Source: Marinobacterium alkalitolerans (GTDB lineage Bacteria; Pseudomonadota; Gammaproteobacteria; Pseudomonadales; Balneatricaceae). Taken from it: DNA of 64,000 nucleotides. The stretch spans positions 62,001-126,000 of the forward strand of contig NZ_JACVEW010000003.1 in the NCBI RefSeq assembly GCF_017776525.1. Reading direction: 5' to 3'. Below are positions 1 through 9,538 of the stretch, piece by piece. Position 1 is the stretch's first letter. Each line of letters starts with the position of its first letter. Both the position numbers and the translations under genes were made by a program. The notes beneath the pieces are model-generated. The model saw only the letters and a list, made by a program, of their open reading frames with translations, had not been told where the DNA came from and made no database searches.

Positions 1-3000
1 CCCCGCTGCACAGTAGGCATCATATTCGTCCTGCCAGCGGTCAGCAGGTATCACCGCCTGAAGCGCCTCTCGTGAGGCCAGCACTTCGGCCAGCGGGTCG
101 TGAAAGTGCGCCTTGATACGCTGCGGATCCAGCGCCTGGCGCTGATAATGCAGCAGCCAGTGTGTGCCTCGGGTTGCCAGTTCGACCAGGTCCTGCATCA
201 GGCTGATCTGTACACCGGTCGGCACCTGACCATCCAGTGCTTCCACGCTGGTCCAGTAGGTGTCGATATCAAACGTCTCGCAGGTGATCAGGTAGGCGGC
301 CGCTATATCGGCGGCGTCCGCCCCTGTCGCCAGTCGCATCTTGTCAATGAAACTGATCCCCATGCGGTTCACCAGATCATTGGCGACCTGAGTGGCAACG
401 ATCTCGGGACGCAGTCGGTGCTGATCCACCGCCTGCGGGAAGCGTTCCAGCAGGGACGGGGGAAAGGCCGAATAGAGGGCCGAGGTGAAACGCGCGTCCT
501 GCGCAATCCAGGAGCCCACCAGTGCCTGTTTGAGCTCGATTTTGGCATAGGACACCAGTACCGACAGTTCTGGGCGGCTCAGGCCCTCCCCGGCCCCGCG
601 GCGCCGCTTGAGTTCTGCCGTGTCGGGCAACCCTTCAAGCGCAGGATCCAGCAAACCGGCAGTTTCCAGGCGTCGAATCAAACGGATCTGATCATCCAGC
701 GAACCGGCCGCAACGGCATCGGCCCGAGTCAGGGCGAACGCCTGACGGTAGTTGTTGAGCAGCACCAGCTCGGCAACCACCGGCTCCATTTCGCGCAGCA
801 GTTCATTGCGCCGCTCAAGGCTCAGTGCACCCGACTGGACCTGCTCATTCAGAAGAATCTTGATATTGACCTCATGGTCCGAGCAGTCAACGCCACCGGC
901 ATTGTCGATGAAGTCCGTATTCACCGCGCCTCCCCGGCGGGCAAATTCAATGCGGCCTTTCTGGGTCGCACCCAGGTTGCCACCCTCGCCAATCACCTTG
1001 CAGCGCAGCTCGGAGGCGTTCACACGCAGCGCATCGTTCGACTTGTCGCCTACATCGGCATGCGACTCGGCTTCGGCCTTGATATAGGTGCCGATGCCGC
1101 CATTCCAGATGAGATCCACCGGCGCTTTGAGAATGGCCTGGATCAACTCATTGGGCGACAGCTTCTCGGCACTGATATCCAGCCGTTCACGCACCTGCGG
1201 GCTCAGCTCGATCCATTTGGCCGAACGGGAAAACACCCCGCCTCCGGCACTGATCAGAGAAGTATCATAGTCCGCCCAGCTTGAGCGCGGCAGCCGGAAC
1301 AGTCGCTCGCGCTCCTTGAAGGCACGGGCCGCATCCGGCGTCGGGTCAATGAAAATGTGCTGGTGGTTAAAGGCCGCGACCAGCTGGATCTGGTCAGACA
1401 GCAGCATGCCGTTGCCGAAGACATCCCCGCCCATGTCACCAATACCGGCCACCGTAAACGGCTGCGTCTGGGTATCGAGCCCCTGCTCCCGGAAGTGCCG
1501 CTTGACCGACTCCCAGGCACCGCGGGCGGTAATGCCCATTTTCTTGTGGTCATAGCCCTCACTGCCGCCGGACGCAAAGGCGTCACCCAGCCAGAAGCCG
1601 TAGTCACCGGCAACCGCGTTGGCAATATCGGAAAAGGTTGCCGTTCCCTTGTCAGCGGCGACCACCAGATAGGGGTCATCTTCATCATGGCGAACCACGC
1701 CCCGGGGCGGTTGCACAGCGCCTTCAACCAGGTTGTCGGTCAGGTCCAGCAGGCCGCGAATAAAGGTTTTGTAGCAGGCAACGGCCTCTGCCTGATGGGC
1801 CTCTCGCCCGCCTTCCTGCGGCTGCTTGACGATGAAACCGCCCTTGGCGCCCATGGGCACGATCACCGAATTCTTGACCTGCTGCGCCTTCACCAGACCC
1901 AGCACTTCGGTTCGATAGTCCTCGATACGATCCGACCAGCGCAGACCGCCCCGCGCGATGCGGCCGGCACGCAGGTGAATACCTTCCACACGCGGCGAGT
2001 AGACAAAGATTTCAAATTTCGGATGCGGCTTGGGTACATCGGGTACCTTGCCCGGCGCCAGTTTGAAGGAGAAGTACTCCTTTTCTCCGCCCTGCTCATC
2101 CTGCTGGAAAAAGTTGGTTCTGAGTGTAGCCTGCATCAGCAGGAAAAAGCGCCTCAGGATACGGTCATCATCCAGCGTCTGAACGCCGTCCAGCTCCGCC
2201 AGGATCGTTTGGGACAGCTGCTCGACCCGTGCCGGCCGCGCCTCGTCAGACAGCTGAGGATCGAAGCGTGCCTTGAAATAGGCCAGCAGTTGCTCCGTCA
2301 GCTGCAGGTGGCGCGACAGGGTGTCGGCGATGAAATGCTGGCTGAAGCCAAAACGCAACTGCTTGATATAGCGGGCGTAGGCGCGCATCAGGGCCACTTC
2401 ACGCCAGTTGAGTCCCGCCCGCACGATCAGGTGATTGAAGGTGTCGTTTTCGGCCTTGCCCTGCCAGATGTGTTCAAACGCCTGCTGCACCACATCCTGA
2501 CTGCGTTGCAGCATGTCAGGGCTCACGTCGGGACAGGCCACACGGAAATCACTGATACCGAACCGGCGCCCATCGGCACACACCAGCGTGAAGGGGTGCT
2601 CACCCAGTACGCGCATGCCCAGGTTTTCCAGCACCGGAATGACATCCGAGAGCACCAGCGGGGCTTCCGGACAGAAAATCTTGAATCGCAACTCGCCCGT
2701 GCGGGCCAGTTCATGGTTATCAAACCTGAGACTGATCGCTGAATCCGCCGCCAGTGCCTCAAGCTGCTCGATATCCTCGAGCGCCTGCTCAGGTGAAAAC
2801 GCCTCCTTGTAGGCGGTCGGGAAGGCGCCTTTGTACTGTTCGGCCCGCTGCAGACCCGTTTCAGCCCCCAGGGCCCTGGTCAAGTGTTCTTGCAGCTGAG
2901 TGCTCCAGTGACGTGACAATTCCAGAACATGTGCCTGTATCGCCGCCAGATCCTGAGCACTGGGTGTCGAATCGGATTGGGTTGAAAAGGAAATTGCGGA

Positions 3001-3090
3001 TTGGGCTTCCGCCTCATCGAGCTGTTCTCGAATGAGATTCGCAAGCTGCTCGAGTACGATTTTTTTTGTTGACGAGCAGGAATAGGCCAT
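1..3090 (-). CDS. gdhB: NAD-dependent glutamate dehydrogenase, large type (partial, runs off left edge)
   Basis: Catabolic NAD-glutamate dehydrogenase of the large bacterial class: glutamate + NAD to 2-oxoglutarate + ammonia + NADH. I translated the minus strand: it is open for 1030 codons from ATG 3090 to the left edge. About residue 375 it has the family block with GLRWSDR, followed by KNSVIVPMGAKGGF, GDMGGDVFGNGML and the GGGVFSRSAKWI segment. The start is supported by a GGGGAG ribosome site 5 bases upstream. In 180-kDa family members the GLRWSDR block lies near residue 750-800, so roughly 400 N-terminal residues (regulatory ACT-like part) are absent. The 229-base gap to the divergent Lrp gene leaves no room for them. 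The C-terminal end lies outside the window. The divergent Lrp-type regulator is the likely controller (inference). Confidence 0.93.
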   Translation of the reverse strand, partial: MAYSCSSTKKIVLEQLANLIREQLDEAEAQSAISFSTQSDSTPSAQDLAAIQAHVLELSRHWSTQLQEHLTRALGAETGLQRAEQYKGAFPTAYKEAFSPEQALEDIEQLEALAADSAISLRFDNHELARTGELRFKIFCPEAPLVLSDVIPVLENLGMRVLGEHPFTLVCADGRRFGISDFRVACPDVSPDMLQRSQDVVQQAFEHIWQGKAENDTFNHLIVRAGLNWREVALMRAYARYIKQLRFGFSQHFIADTLSRHLQLTEQLLAYFKARFDPQLSDEARPARVEQLSQTILAELDGVQTLDDDRILRRFFLLMQATLRTNFFQQDEQGGEKEYFSFKLAPGKVPDVPKPHPKFEIFVYSPRVEGIHLRAGRIARGGLRWSDRIEDYRTEVLGLVKAQQVKNSVIVPMGAKGGFIVKQPQEGGREAHQAEAVACYKTFIRGLLDLTDNLVEGAVQPPRGVVRHDEDDPYLVVAADKGTATFSDIANAVAGDYGFWLGDAFASGGSEGYDHKKMGITARGAWESVKRHFREQGLDTQTQPFTVAGIGDMGGDVFGNGMLLSDQIQLVAAFNHQHIFIDPTPDAARAFKERERLFRLPRSSWADYDTSLISAGGGVFSRSAKWIELSPQVRERLDISAEKLSPNELIQAILKAPVDLIWNGGIGTYIKAEAESHADVGDKSNDALRVNASELRCKVIGEGGNLGATQKGRIEFARRGGAVNTDFIDNAGGVDCSDHEVNIKILLNEQVQSGALSLERRNELLREMEPVVAELVLLNNYRQAFALTRADAVAAGSLDDQIRLIRRLETAGLLDPALEGLPDTAELKRRRGAGEGLSRPELSVLVSYAKIELKQALVGSWIAQDARFTSALYSAFPPSLLERFPQAVDQHRLRPEIVATQVANDLVNRMGISFIDKMRLATGADAADIAAAYLITCETFDIDTYWTSVEALDGQVPTGVQISLMQDLVELATRGTHWLLHYQRQALDPQRIKAHFHDPLAEVLASREALQAVIPADRWQDEYDAYCAAG

Positions 3091-3229
3091 GGCTCCCCCG
3101 GGGTGCTCTGCATGTGGTGTTTGGTGTCCTGTTCAAACCAGCAGAGACGGGCCCGAGCCCTTGCCATCACCTCGATACCCGGCCACCGCCTCTTACCGGA
3201 AACAGCTAACAGTATATTGCGAGCGGGGA

Positions 3230-3242
3230 AGTCAAGTTGACT
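3230..3242. promoter_or_regulatory. Palindrome in the divergent gdhB/lrp promoter region
   Basis: AGTCAA-G-TTGACT is a perfect 6+6 inverted repeat in the 229-base gap between the glutamate dehydrogenase and the Lrp-family gene. The right arm (TTGACT) could also serve as a -35 element for the rightward gene. Further AGTCA motifs occur near 3259 and 3314. It is a candidate binding site for the neighbouring Lrp-type regulator; this is inference from position and symmetry only. Confidence 0.35.
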
Positions 3243-3319
3243 ATATCCACGCCTTCAAAAGTCAGATAGCCTTTATTAACATTGGACTAAAGACGAATTG
3301 ATACATAAAGGTAGTCATT

Positions 3320-3772
3320 ATGGCCGATCTGGACAGGCTCGATCACGCAATCATTACTGAACTTCAGCGCAATGCCCGCATTACTGTCACTGAGCTTGCT
3401 TCAAGAGTAGGTCTATCTAAAACACCTTGCCAGATTCGCATGAAGCGATTGGAGGAACAGGGCTACATCAAGGCCTATACCGCACTGGTGGATCAGACCA
3501 AGCTGGGCCTGAACCATATCGCCTTTGCACAGGTCACGCTCAACGATACCAGCAGCAAGGCGCTAGATGCGTTCAACACGGCCGTTCGCAACATTTCAGC
3601 GGTAGAAGAGTGCCACATGATTGCCGGCAATTTTGACTACCTGATGAAGGTGCGGACCCGAAACATGGAAGAATACCGTGCCGTACTGGGCGAGCAGATC
3701 TCCGCGCTGCCCCACGTGCTGCAGACCAGCACTTTTGTGGTGATGGAGAATATCCGCGACGCGAGCGCCTGA
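3320..3772 (+). CDS. Lrp/AsnC family transcriptional regulator
   Basis: 150-residue DNA-binding regulator of amino-acid metabolism genes. Residues 5-60 form the AsnC-type winged helix-turn-helix (LDRLDHAIITELQRNARIT, then the recognition helix around LSKTPCQIRMKRLEEQGYI). Residues 70-145 form the RAM ligand-binding/oligomerisation domain (HMIAGNFDYLMKVRTRNMEE). Length is normal for the family. It is divergent from the NAD-glutamate dehydrogenase and is therefore likely its regulator, as Lrp-type proteins often control an adjacent divergent catabolic gene. The recognition-helix region resembles PutR/BkdR-like members more than Lrp itself. The start ATG follows AAAGGTAGTCATT. The gene ends 2 bases before the convergent GGDEF/EAL gene, with no terminator between them. 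Confidence 0.9.
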   Translation: MADLDRLDHAIITELQRNARITVTELASRVGLSKTPCQIRMKRLEEQGYIKAYTALVDQTKLGLNHIAFAQVTLNDTSSKALDAFNTAVRNISAVEECHMIAGNFDYLMKVRTRNMEEYRAVLGEQISALPHVLQTSTFVVMENIRDASA

Positions 3773-3774
3773 CC

Positions 3775-6096
3775 TCAGTACTCGTTGCCAACCAGCGTAC
3801 CCGACCTGCGCACGCGGCTGCGACCGGAGTAGGACATCTGGGTCAGCTCCCTGGGCACCTGTGTCAGCAGTTCAGGGGCCGGCATTCCAATCAACTCGCC
3901 CTGCGAGAAGCTGATCCCCAGCCGCAACACTTCCATCTGGATGGCACTGGAGTGCACATACTCCGCAACGGTTTCAATTTTCATGCTTCGCGCCAGCCCC
4001 ACAATCCCGCGCGCGACTCGGCGAGCGTTGGGGTCCTTGTCCAGGTTCCGTATCAGGCTGCCATCGATCTTGATGAAATCCACTTTCAGCTGCAACAGAT
4101 GTTCAAAGTTGGAATAGCCGGTGCCGAAATCATCAATCGCGATGCGACAGCCACGCGCCTTCACTGCATTTACAAAATCATGGACCTGCGCATAGTTCTC
4201 GATGTTGGCCGACTCAAGCAGCTCAAAAATCACACGCGTCCCCACGCCGGTGGCATCCAGACGTTCGATGATAAAGTCGGTCAGCTCTTCCTGCTGCAGA
4301 TCGGTATAGGAAAGGTTGATTGAAAACTGCATGTGGGAATCGGCAAAGCGTGCGAAGCAGGTTTCAACCATCACCCGGGTGATATGCCCTTCCAGACGCA
4401 GCTTGCCGGCGACTTCCAGAAAGTTGCCGGGGCTGACTACCTCACCGTTGTTATCGAGCATCCGCACCAGGCATTCATACTTGTCCACACGACCGGTAGT
4501 GTTGTTCAGAATCGGCTGGAACCAGGCAACCAACCCCTCTTCATCCAGAGCATCGCGCAGCTTGCCGGCCCAGCGCTGATTATGCTCAAAGGTCTGTTCC
4601 AGTGGTTCTGAGCCGTCGTACACACGGTAGTGCAGCCCTTTGTCGCGCGCCTCGCGAAAGGCTTCACGGGCATGAATATAGAGGCTGTGCTCCCGGGGGG
4701 TATCAAACCAGGGAACCGCCGCACCAATCGTCGCACTGACTGCAATTTCATGGTGCTGCCATTGCACGGGGTTGCTGCGGACAGCTGCCAGCAACGCCAC
4801 CAGTTGCTGTTCAATCAGCTCCGGACGGCAACGCGGCAGCAAGATGGCAAACTCATCGCCCCCCACGCGGTACAGCCGTCCGGCGGCGTAATCCTCGCTG
4901 GACATGAAAGACTCCAGCCGCAGCGCGACCTCTTTCAATATCAAATCCCCACAGCCATCGCCGAAGAGGCTGTTCACCTCGCGGAATCGGTCCAGATTCA
5001 ACAGTACCAGAGTGACCGAGCTGTCACGCTCCAGGTCTTGCATCAGTCGAGGACGGTTGGGAAGGCCGGTCAGCTTGTCCAGATAAAAGGCACGCAGGTT
5101 GCGCAGTGCCGGTACGATATAGGCCAGCCCTGCCAGCGTCAGGAGCAGAATCACCAGCCCCAGCCCGTACAGGTACCCTCGGTTCTCTGCTTTAAAGGCT
5201 TGGGTTTGTGCCGCCCGCGCCATCTCAGGAAGTGCCGCGGTCAAGCGCAGACCCGTCCGTGTAGGGGCATAATACAGATCAGTCCCCATGGCATTGTCGG
5301 TCATTTTGAGATGCTCAAAGCCGGTCAGAAAAATGCTCATGGGGATCAGGGACTCGGCCTGATCCAGCAACGGCTGGAGGGGGTCTGCCCCGACCTGCGC
5401 CTGAGTCAATACGACATGACGGCGCTGGCGATCCGTAAGCCACAGTGTCATATCGGGCGCGGCCTCTGCCGTCCGAGCAACCTGCGACAGCCAGTCATTG
5501 AGGCGTAAATCCAGGCTCAGCAGACCGCGTAACTCCCCATTGGGCTGCCTGATACGCCACACCAGAGACACCAGCGTGTCTTCACTTTGCTCCTCCTCGT
5601 ACAGGGGGCTCCACCAGCCGGGGGCCTGCCCGTCCTGCTGCAAGAACGTCTCCGGCAGTGCCTGCCACCACTCGGGCATCTCGGGTCTGGTCCTAGCCGC
5701 CTCCAAATTCGGGTCGGGACTTTGGAAGGGGGTGTTCGCTGCGGTCCAGTCGACAAAACCGGCTCGCACCAGACCCGGCACCTGCAGACGGTCGACCAGA
5801 CGGTCAGCATAGCGAGCCCATTCCTCAGGGGTCATGCTGACCGGGACCGACTGCTCCAGAGCGCCCAGCTGCCGCTCCAGCCGCTCGGCTTGTGCGTCGA
5901 TCTGCTGCAGGGTGGTATCAAACCGGTAGATTGCCCGTTCCTGAAACTGCCCTTCTACGGCTTCTTTCGTGGTATTCATCACCAACTGCGTGTATACCCA
6001 GAACGATGCCCAGGACAGCACAGCCAACAACAAAAGAGTGGTCAGAACAGCTTGCTTGGGGGTACAGGCGACAGACCTGCGTGAGAGTAGTGTCAT
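3775..6096 (-). CDS. Membrane GGDEF-EAL cyclic-di-GMP protein
   Basis: 773-residue inner-membrane protein that may make and/or break c-di-GMP. I chose ATG 6096 (MTLLSRRS) over an upstream in-frame ATG because AGGAGG lies 6-7 bases ahead of it. Order: TM helix about residues 17-36, periplasmic sensor region of about 270 residues, TM helix about 306-328, GGDEF domain with intact GGDEF at 412-416, EAL domain. The EAL signature reads ECL at 541-543, keeping the metal-binding Glu. The other phosphodiesterase residues are present: Asn in FSINLS, FELLES, IDDFGTGYS, FIKIDG, TVAEYV, SQGELIG. No RxxD inhibitory site precedes GGDEF. Both activities look possible; which dominates cannot be told. It converges on the Lrp gene with a 2-base gap. 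Confidence 0.9.
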   Translation of the reverse strand: MTLLSRRSVACTPKQAVLTTLLLLAVLSWASFWVYTQLVMNTTKEAVEGQFQERAIYRFDTTLQQIDAQAERLERQLGALEQSVPVSMTPEEWARYADRLVDRLQVPGLVRAGFVDWTAANTPFQSPDPNLEAARTRPEMPEWWQALPETFLQQDGQAPGWWSPLYEEEQSEDTLVSLVWRIRQPNGELRGLLSLDLRLNDWLSQVARTAEAAPDMTLWLTDRQRRHVVLTQAQVGADPLQPLLDQAESLIPMSIFLTGFEHLKMTDNAMGTDLYYAPTRTGLRLTAALPEMARAAQTQAFKAENRGYLYGLGLVILLLTLAGLAYIVPALRNLRAFYLDKLTGLPNRPRLMQDLERDSSVTLVLLNLDRFREVNSLFGDGCGDLILKEVALRLESFMSSEDYAAGRLYRVGGDEFAILLPRCRPELIEQQLVALLAAVRSNPVQWQHHEIAVSATIGAAVPWFDTPREHSLYIHAREAFREARDKGLHYRVYDGSEPLEQTFEHNQRWAGKLRDALDEEGLVAWFQPILNNTTGRVDKYECLVRMLDNNGEVVSPGNFLEVAGKLRLEGHITRVMVETCFARFADSHMQFSINLSYTDLQQEELTDFIIERLDATGVGTRVIFELLESANIENYAQVHDFVNAVKARGCRIAIDDFGTGYSNFEHLLQLKVDFIKIDGSLIRNLDKDPNARRVARGIVGLARSMKIETVAEYVHSSAIQMEVLRLGISFSQGELIGMPAPELLTQVPRELTQMSYSGRSRVRRSGTLVGNEY

Positions 6097-6228
6097 TACA
6101 GGCCTCCTGCCCGGCGGGGTGCGATCACTGCACATTCAATGAAACAGTCACATTATGCCCCAACGGCAGGCGCCTTCCATCACCGGTTATGTGACGGGGA
6201 TCATGTATAAGGGGTGAATCAGAGCGAT

Positions 6229-7332
6229 TCAGCGGCGTGGAACAGTCAGTACCAGCTTGCCGGGCATCGTCTTGCCGACAAAGTCCTGCTGTGCCGTGCG
6301 TATCTCCGATAGGGGATAAACTCTGGCCACCTGAGGCTTGACCTCGCCTCGCTCGATATACTGGACCAGCTGCTCAAAAACGTACCTTGGCTGCCAGGTC
6401 GAGCCGTAGAAGGTGAGGTTCTTCAGATAGAGGGTTCGAAGGTCAAGCTCCACCACGGGGCCGGCAATGGCACCGGATACCACGTAACGCCCTCCCCGCT
6501 GCAGCACATCCAGCAGTTCCGGCCAGTCAGGCCTGCCTACCAGATCAACCACCACCTGAACGCTGTTTTCACCCAGCGCATCCAGTACAGACTGCCCGCG
6601 AGGGACCAGGGTATCAGCGCCCAAGGCCAGCACGGTGTCGCCTTTACTCTCTGAACAGACCGCGACCACCTCGGCTCCCCGGCGTTTTGCCAGTTGCACG
6701 GCAGCCGAACCCACCCCGCCAGAGGCACCTGTGACGAGCACCCGATCACCGGCCTTCACGTCTGCCCGTTCCAGCATGCTTTCAGCCGTTGAGTAGGCAC
6801 AGGGAAAAGACGCCAGCTGCTCATCGGTCAGTGAGCTCTGCACCGGAAACACTTCCCGGGCCGGCGCCACGGCATATTCTGCAAACGCACCGTCGTAGTC
6901 GGAGCCAAAGGTAATGAGTTCGAAAGGTGCAGAGGTCGCAGAGGGCTCATGCATGGGCCGCACCAGTACACGCTCACCAACACGTCCCGGATCAACGCCC
7001 TCTCCCACCGCGACGATGGTACCGCAGCAATCAAGGCCCTGAATGCGGGGAAACTGAAACGCACTGCCGGACCAGGCGGCGTCTTCAACACTGGCCGCCT
7101 CCAGGCCCGCGCCCCCGGCCGCATCCGTCCCGCTGCTGACACTCCTTGAATACCAGCCAATACGGGTGTTGATATCGGTATTGTTGATCGCGCTGGCACC
7201 GACCTTGATCAGTACCTGCCCTGCCAGTGGGCGAGGGACAGGCAGGTCTTCACGGTATTCCAGCTGCTCCAGCCCCCCATGACCAGTGAGCAGAACGCCG
7301 GCCATGGTGTCGGGAATGTTCAGTACACTCAT
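6229..7332 (-). CDS. Zinc-independent alcohol dehydrogenase / quinone oxidoreductase-like MDR protein
   Basis: 367-residue medium-chain dehydrogenase/reductase, probably cytosolic and NADPH-dependent. The N-terminal GroES-like fold (residues about 10-165) holds INNTDINTR where zinc enzymes carry the catalytic Cys. This places it with the quinone oxidoreductase-type, zinc-free branch. The Rossmann fold follows, with the dinucleotide motif GASGGVGSAAVQLAKRRG around residue 205. An insertion near residues 60-90, rich in Gly/Ser/Ala, is longer than in E. coli QorA. The substrate cannot be predicted. It lies 35 bases downstream of panP on the same strand, so the two may be cotranscribed. The start ATG 7332 is preceded by GGAGTG. 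Confidence 0.85.
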   Translation of the reverse strand: MSVLNIPDTMAGVLLTGHGGLEQLEYREDLPVPRPLAGQVLIKVGASAINNTDINTRIGWYSRSVSSGTDAAGGAGLEAASVEDAAWSGSAFQFPRIQGLDCCGTIVAVGEGVDPGRVGERVLVRPMHEPSATSAPFELITFGSDYDGAFAEYAVAPAREVFPVQSSLTDEQLASFPCAYSTAESMLERADVKAGDRVLVTGASGGVGSAAVQLAKRRGAEVVAVCSESKGDTVLALGADTLVPRGQSVLDALGENSVQVVVDLVGRPDWPELLDVLQRGGRYVVSGAIAGPVVELDLRTLYLKNLTFYGSTWQPRYVFEQLVQYIERGEVKPQVARVYPLSEIRTAQQDFVGKTMPGKLVLTVPRR

Positions 7333-7367
7333 CAGATGTCACTCCTGTGGCTGTGCAGAAGACTGGA

Positions 7368-9026
7368 TCAGGCCGGCAGCGCATCCATCAGGGCTTTCAG
7401 GGCCTGCATCTCGGGCTGATGCGCCATGCCAGCAGCAATTTCACGCTGTTCATCCAACACCTCGCGCAGCACTTCATCAGTGGTCAGCGGATTCGCCAGC
7501 ACAACACGGAAAACGGTGATCGCCTGTTCACCATAACACTCCGGTTTCAGCTTGGTGCGGGATACAAACGCCTTGCCGCGCTCGCGCTGCTCTTTCTGAA
7601 TGCTTTGCGTGATATCGCTGAGCGCATCGTTGATCTGCTGCCGCAGGGACGGATCGGCCTCTTTCAGGCGCGCCTGCACATCCGCGGGCACCCAGCGGTA
7701 GGTAAAGATGTTGAGTTCGGGGTCGGATACCAGCTCAAAGTCGTCCTGAGCCGCAATACGGTCGGCAAAACGACGCGCCAGTTCGATGCCGTTTTCAATC
7801 AGCATGGCATAGCCACGGCGACTGATGATCTTGAGGCCGGCATGCACCAGCATGGCCATCCCCGGGCGAGACCCTTCCAGCGTGGTGCTGCCCAGATCCT
7901 TCGAGCCCTGGCGAATAATGTATTGGGCATGGTGCTCGATGTTTTCCAGCATGGAGGGATCACGGAACAGCACCAGCCCGACCCCCATGGGTACGTAGAG
8001 CTGTTTGTGGGCATCGATGGTAACCGAGTCAGCGCGCTCGATGCCTTTCATCAGCGGCCGGTATCGGTCCGAAAACAGGGTCGGCCCGCCCCAGGCTGCA
8101 TCCACGTGGAAGTGAATCCCGTGCGCTTCAGCGATATCGGCCAGCTTGTCCAGCGGGTCAATATTGCCGGTCTCGGTGGTACCGGCAATGCCCACCAGCG
8201 CGAAGGGTCGGATCCGCTGCTGTTTCAGCTCTTCGATCTTGCGCTCCAGCGCGTCCAGCCGAATGCGGTTGTGGCTGTCTGTCTCGATGGAGATCAGGTT
8301 TTCACGTCCAATGCCCAGTACATCAGCTGACTTGGACAGGGAGTAGTGCCCCCTTTCAGACACCAGCACTGCCGCACCTTCACAGCCATAATGACGCATG
8401 GCCCCGAAAATGCCGCTGTGGTTGATCCCCGGAAACGCTCCGTCCGGCCCGAAGGCTCGGTTACGGGCCGTCCACAGCGCCGTAATATTGGCCACCGTTC
8501 CACCGGAACAGAAGGCCCCCAGACGCTTGCGGCCATGGTGCAGCCAGGTATCGTAGAAGTCGTCACTTTCGCCGTAGGTAAGGCGGTGCAACATGCCCAA
8601 CACCTGACGCTCCAGCGGTGTAAACGCCTTGGAGGTCTCGGTTTTCACCAGGTTCTGGTTCAGGGCGATCATGATCTTGGAGAGCGGGATCATGAAGTAC
8701 GGCAGCGCCGACGTCATGTGGCCAACAAAGCTTGGCGAAGAGGTGTGCACCGACTGAGCCACCACCTTGTCGATCAGAAAATCGGTGTGTTCGGACACAA
8801 ATACGGGTTTTTCAGGTATTCGGGTATCACTGAAATCCTGCTCGATTTTGCCCAGATCCGCTTCTTCCGCAACGATATGCTCCTGCAGGAAGCCGGCAAG
8901 GTTGGCCGAGATGTCATTGTCCAGACGGTTCAGCGTAGATCCCGGCGCTTCTGGAACAGTAAAAATCCTCAATAGGTTTTCCATGCTGATTTCAGCCACG
9001 CTGTTTTTTTTATGCACTTCTACCAC
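7368..9026 (-). CDS. panP: PLP-dependent aspartate 1-decarboxylase PanP
   Basis: 552-residue group II pyridoxal-phosphate decarboxylase. It is closest to PanP of Vibrio and relatives, which makes beta-alanine from aspartate for pantothenate and coenzyme A in organisms lacking the pyruvoyl enzyme PanD. Seen: CSGGTVANITALW (PLP phosphate contact), HVDAAWGG with Asp309, and the Schiff-base lysine K341 in DAHKQLYVPMG. The N-terminal stretch LLRIFTVPEAPGSTL is characteristic of the family. The start is GTG at 9026 with TAAGG 5 bases ahead; a later ATG at codon 15 is possible. Glutamate or other amino acids cannot be excluded as substrates from sequence alone, but length and N-terminus favour PanP. 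Confidence 0.88.
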   Translation of the reverse strand: MVEVHKKNSVAEISMENLLRIFTVPEAPGSTLNRLDNDISANLAGFLQEHIVAEEADLGKIEQDFSDTRIPEKPVFVSEHTDFLIDKVVAQSVHTSSPSFVGHMTSALPYFMIPLSKIMIALNQNLVKTETSKAFTPLERQVLGMLHRLTYGESDDFYDTWLHHGRKRLGAFCSGGTVANITALWTARNRAFGPDGAFPGINHSGIFGAMRHYGCEGAAVLVSERGHYSLSKSADVLGIGRENLISIETDSHNRIRLDALERKIEELKQQRIRPFALVGIAGTTETGNIDPLDKLADIAEAHGIHFHVDAAWGGPTLFSDRYRPLMKGIERADSVTIDAHKQLYVPMGVGLVLFRDPSMLENIEHHAQYIIRQGSKDLGSTTLEGSRPGMAMLVHAGLKIISRRGYAMLIENGIELARRFADRIAAQDDFELVSDPELNIFTYRWVPADVQARLKEADPSLRQQINDALSDITQSIQKEQRERGKAFVSRTKLKPECYGEQAITVFRVVLANPLTTDEVLREVLDEQREIAAGMAHQPEMQALKALMDALPA

Positions 9027-9538
9027 GAACCTTAGTTGTCCTGACCACGTGAGAAAGCACAGGAAACCTCATGCTTCTCCCGACAGGCTCAACATCCTCT
9101 TGCGTTACGTCTCAAGGGACTATCGCTGCCAATAGGCCCGCTCATGAAAATGGTTTTCATGTTACCAATCGGGCCATTCTACGTTATGCAGCCCCGCCCC
9201 CGCACCCCGATTTGATAATCCATTGGTCAATGGCCGTGCAAAGGAGGGGATTTGGTCATCAAACATACCCGACATGGGGCGAAGCATAAGCCTCCATATG
9301 GCCTACCGGTGAGGTAAAAACATGAGGGCACTCTGCCTTCTTTCCATGACTGCATGGATTAAAGCGATGCCATCACATCCTCAGACGAGATCGCAAATAT
9401 CCATATAGACACAGTATGATGAGTGCCATCAGCACACCGGCTATTAGCGAATGCCGCGAGCAAGACTGAAAGCAGCCCCCTGCAGAAAGGTACTGATCCT
9501 TACCCTGATCCAACGAAAATATCCGCAAAGGAACCCAC
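9027..9538. other. 512-base divergent intergenic region, panP / AEC permease
   Basis: Non-coding gap between the divergent panP and AEC transporter genes. It holds the nested palindrome at 9135-9175, listed separately. It also has short ORFs on both strands that lack ribosome sites and family likeness. The ribosome site for the rightward gene (AAAGGA near 9526) is at its end. I see no RNA gene or terminator in the rest. Confidence 0.6.
9135..9175. promoter_or_regulatory. Nested inverted repeat, candidate operator
   Basis: Inner palindrome CATGAAAA-TGG-TTTTCATG (9143-9161, 8+8 with 3-base spacer) lies inside an outer pair GGCCCG (9135-9140) / CGGGCC (9170-9175). The inner element has the form of a dimeric repressor site. 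It is about 120 bases upstream of panP and 380 upstream of the AEC permease. The regulator is unknown, and no cognate regulator gene is adjacent. Confidence 0.45.

Noticed and set aside
100-2742. Long plus-strand ORFs (394 and 461 codons)
   Set aside because: They lie opposite the NAD-glutamate dehydrogenase frame, show no family likeness and have His/Gln/Arg-rich composition typical of antisense shadows in GC-rich genes.
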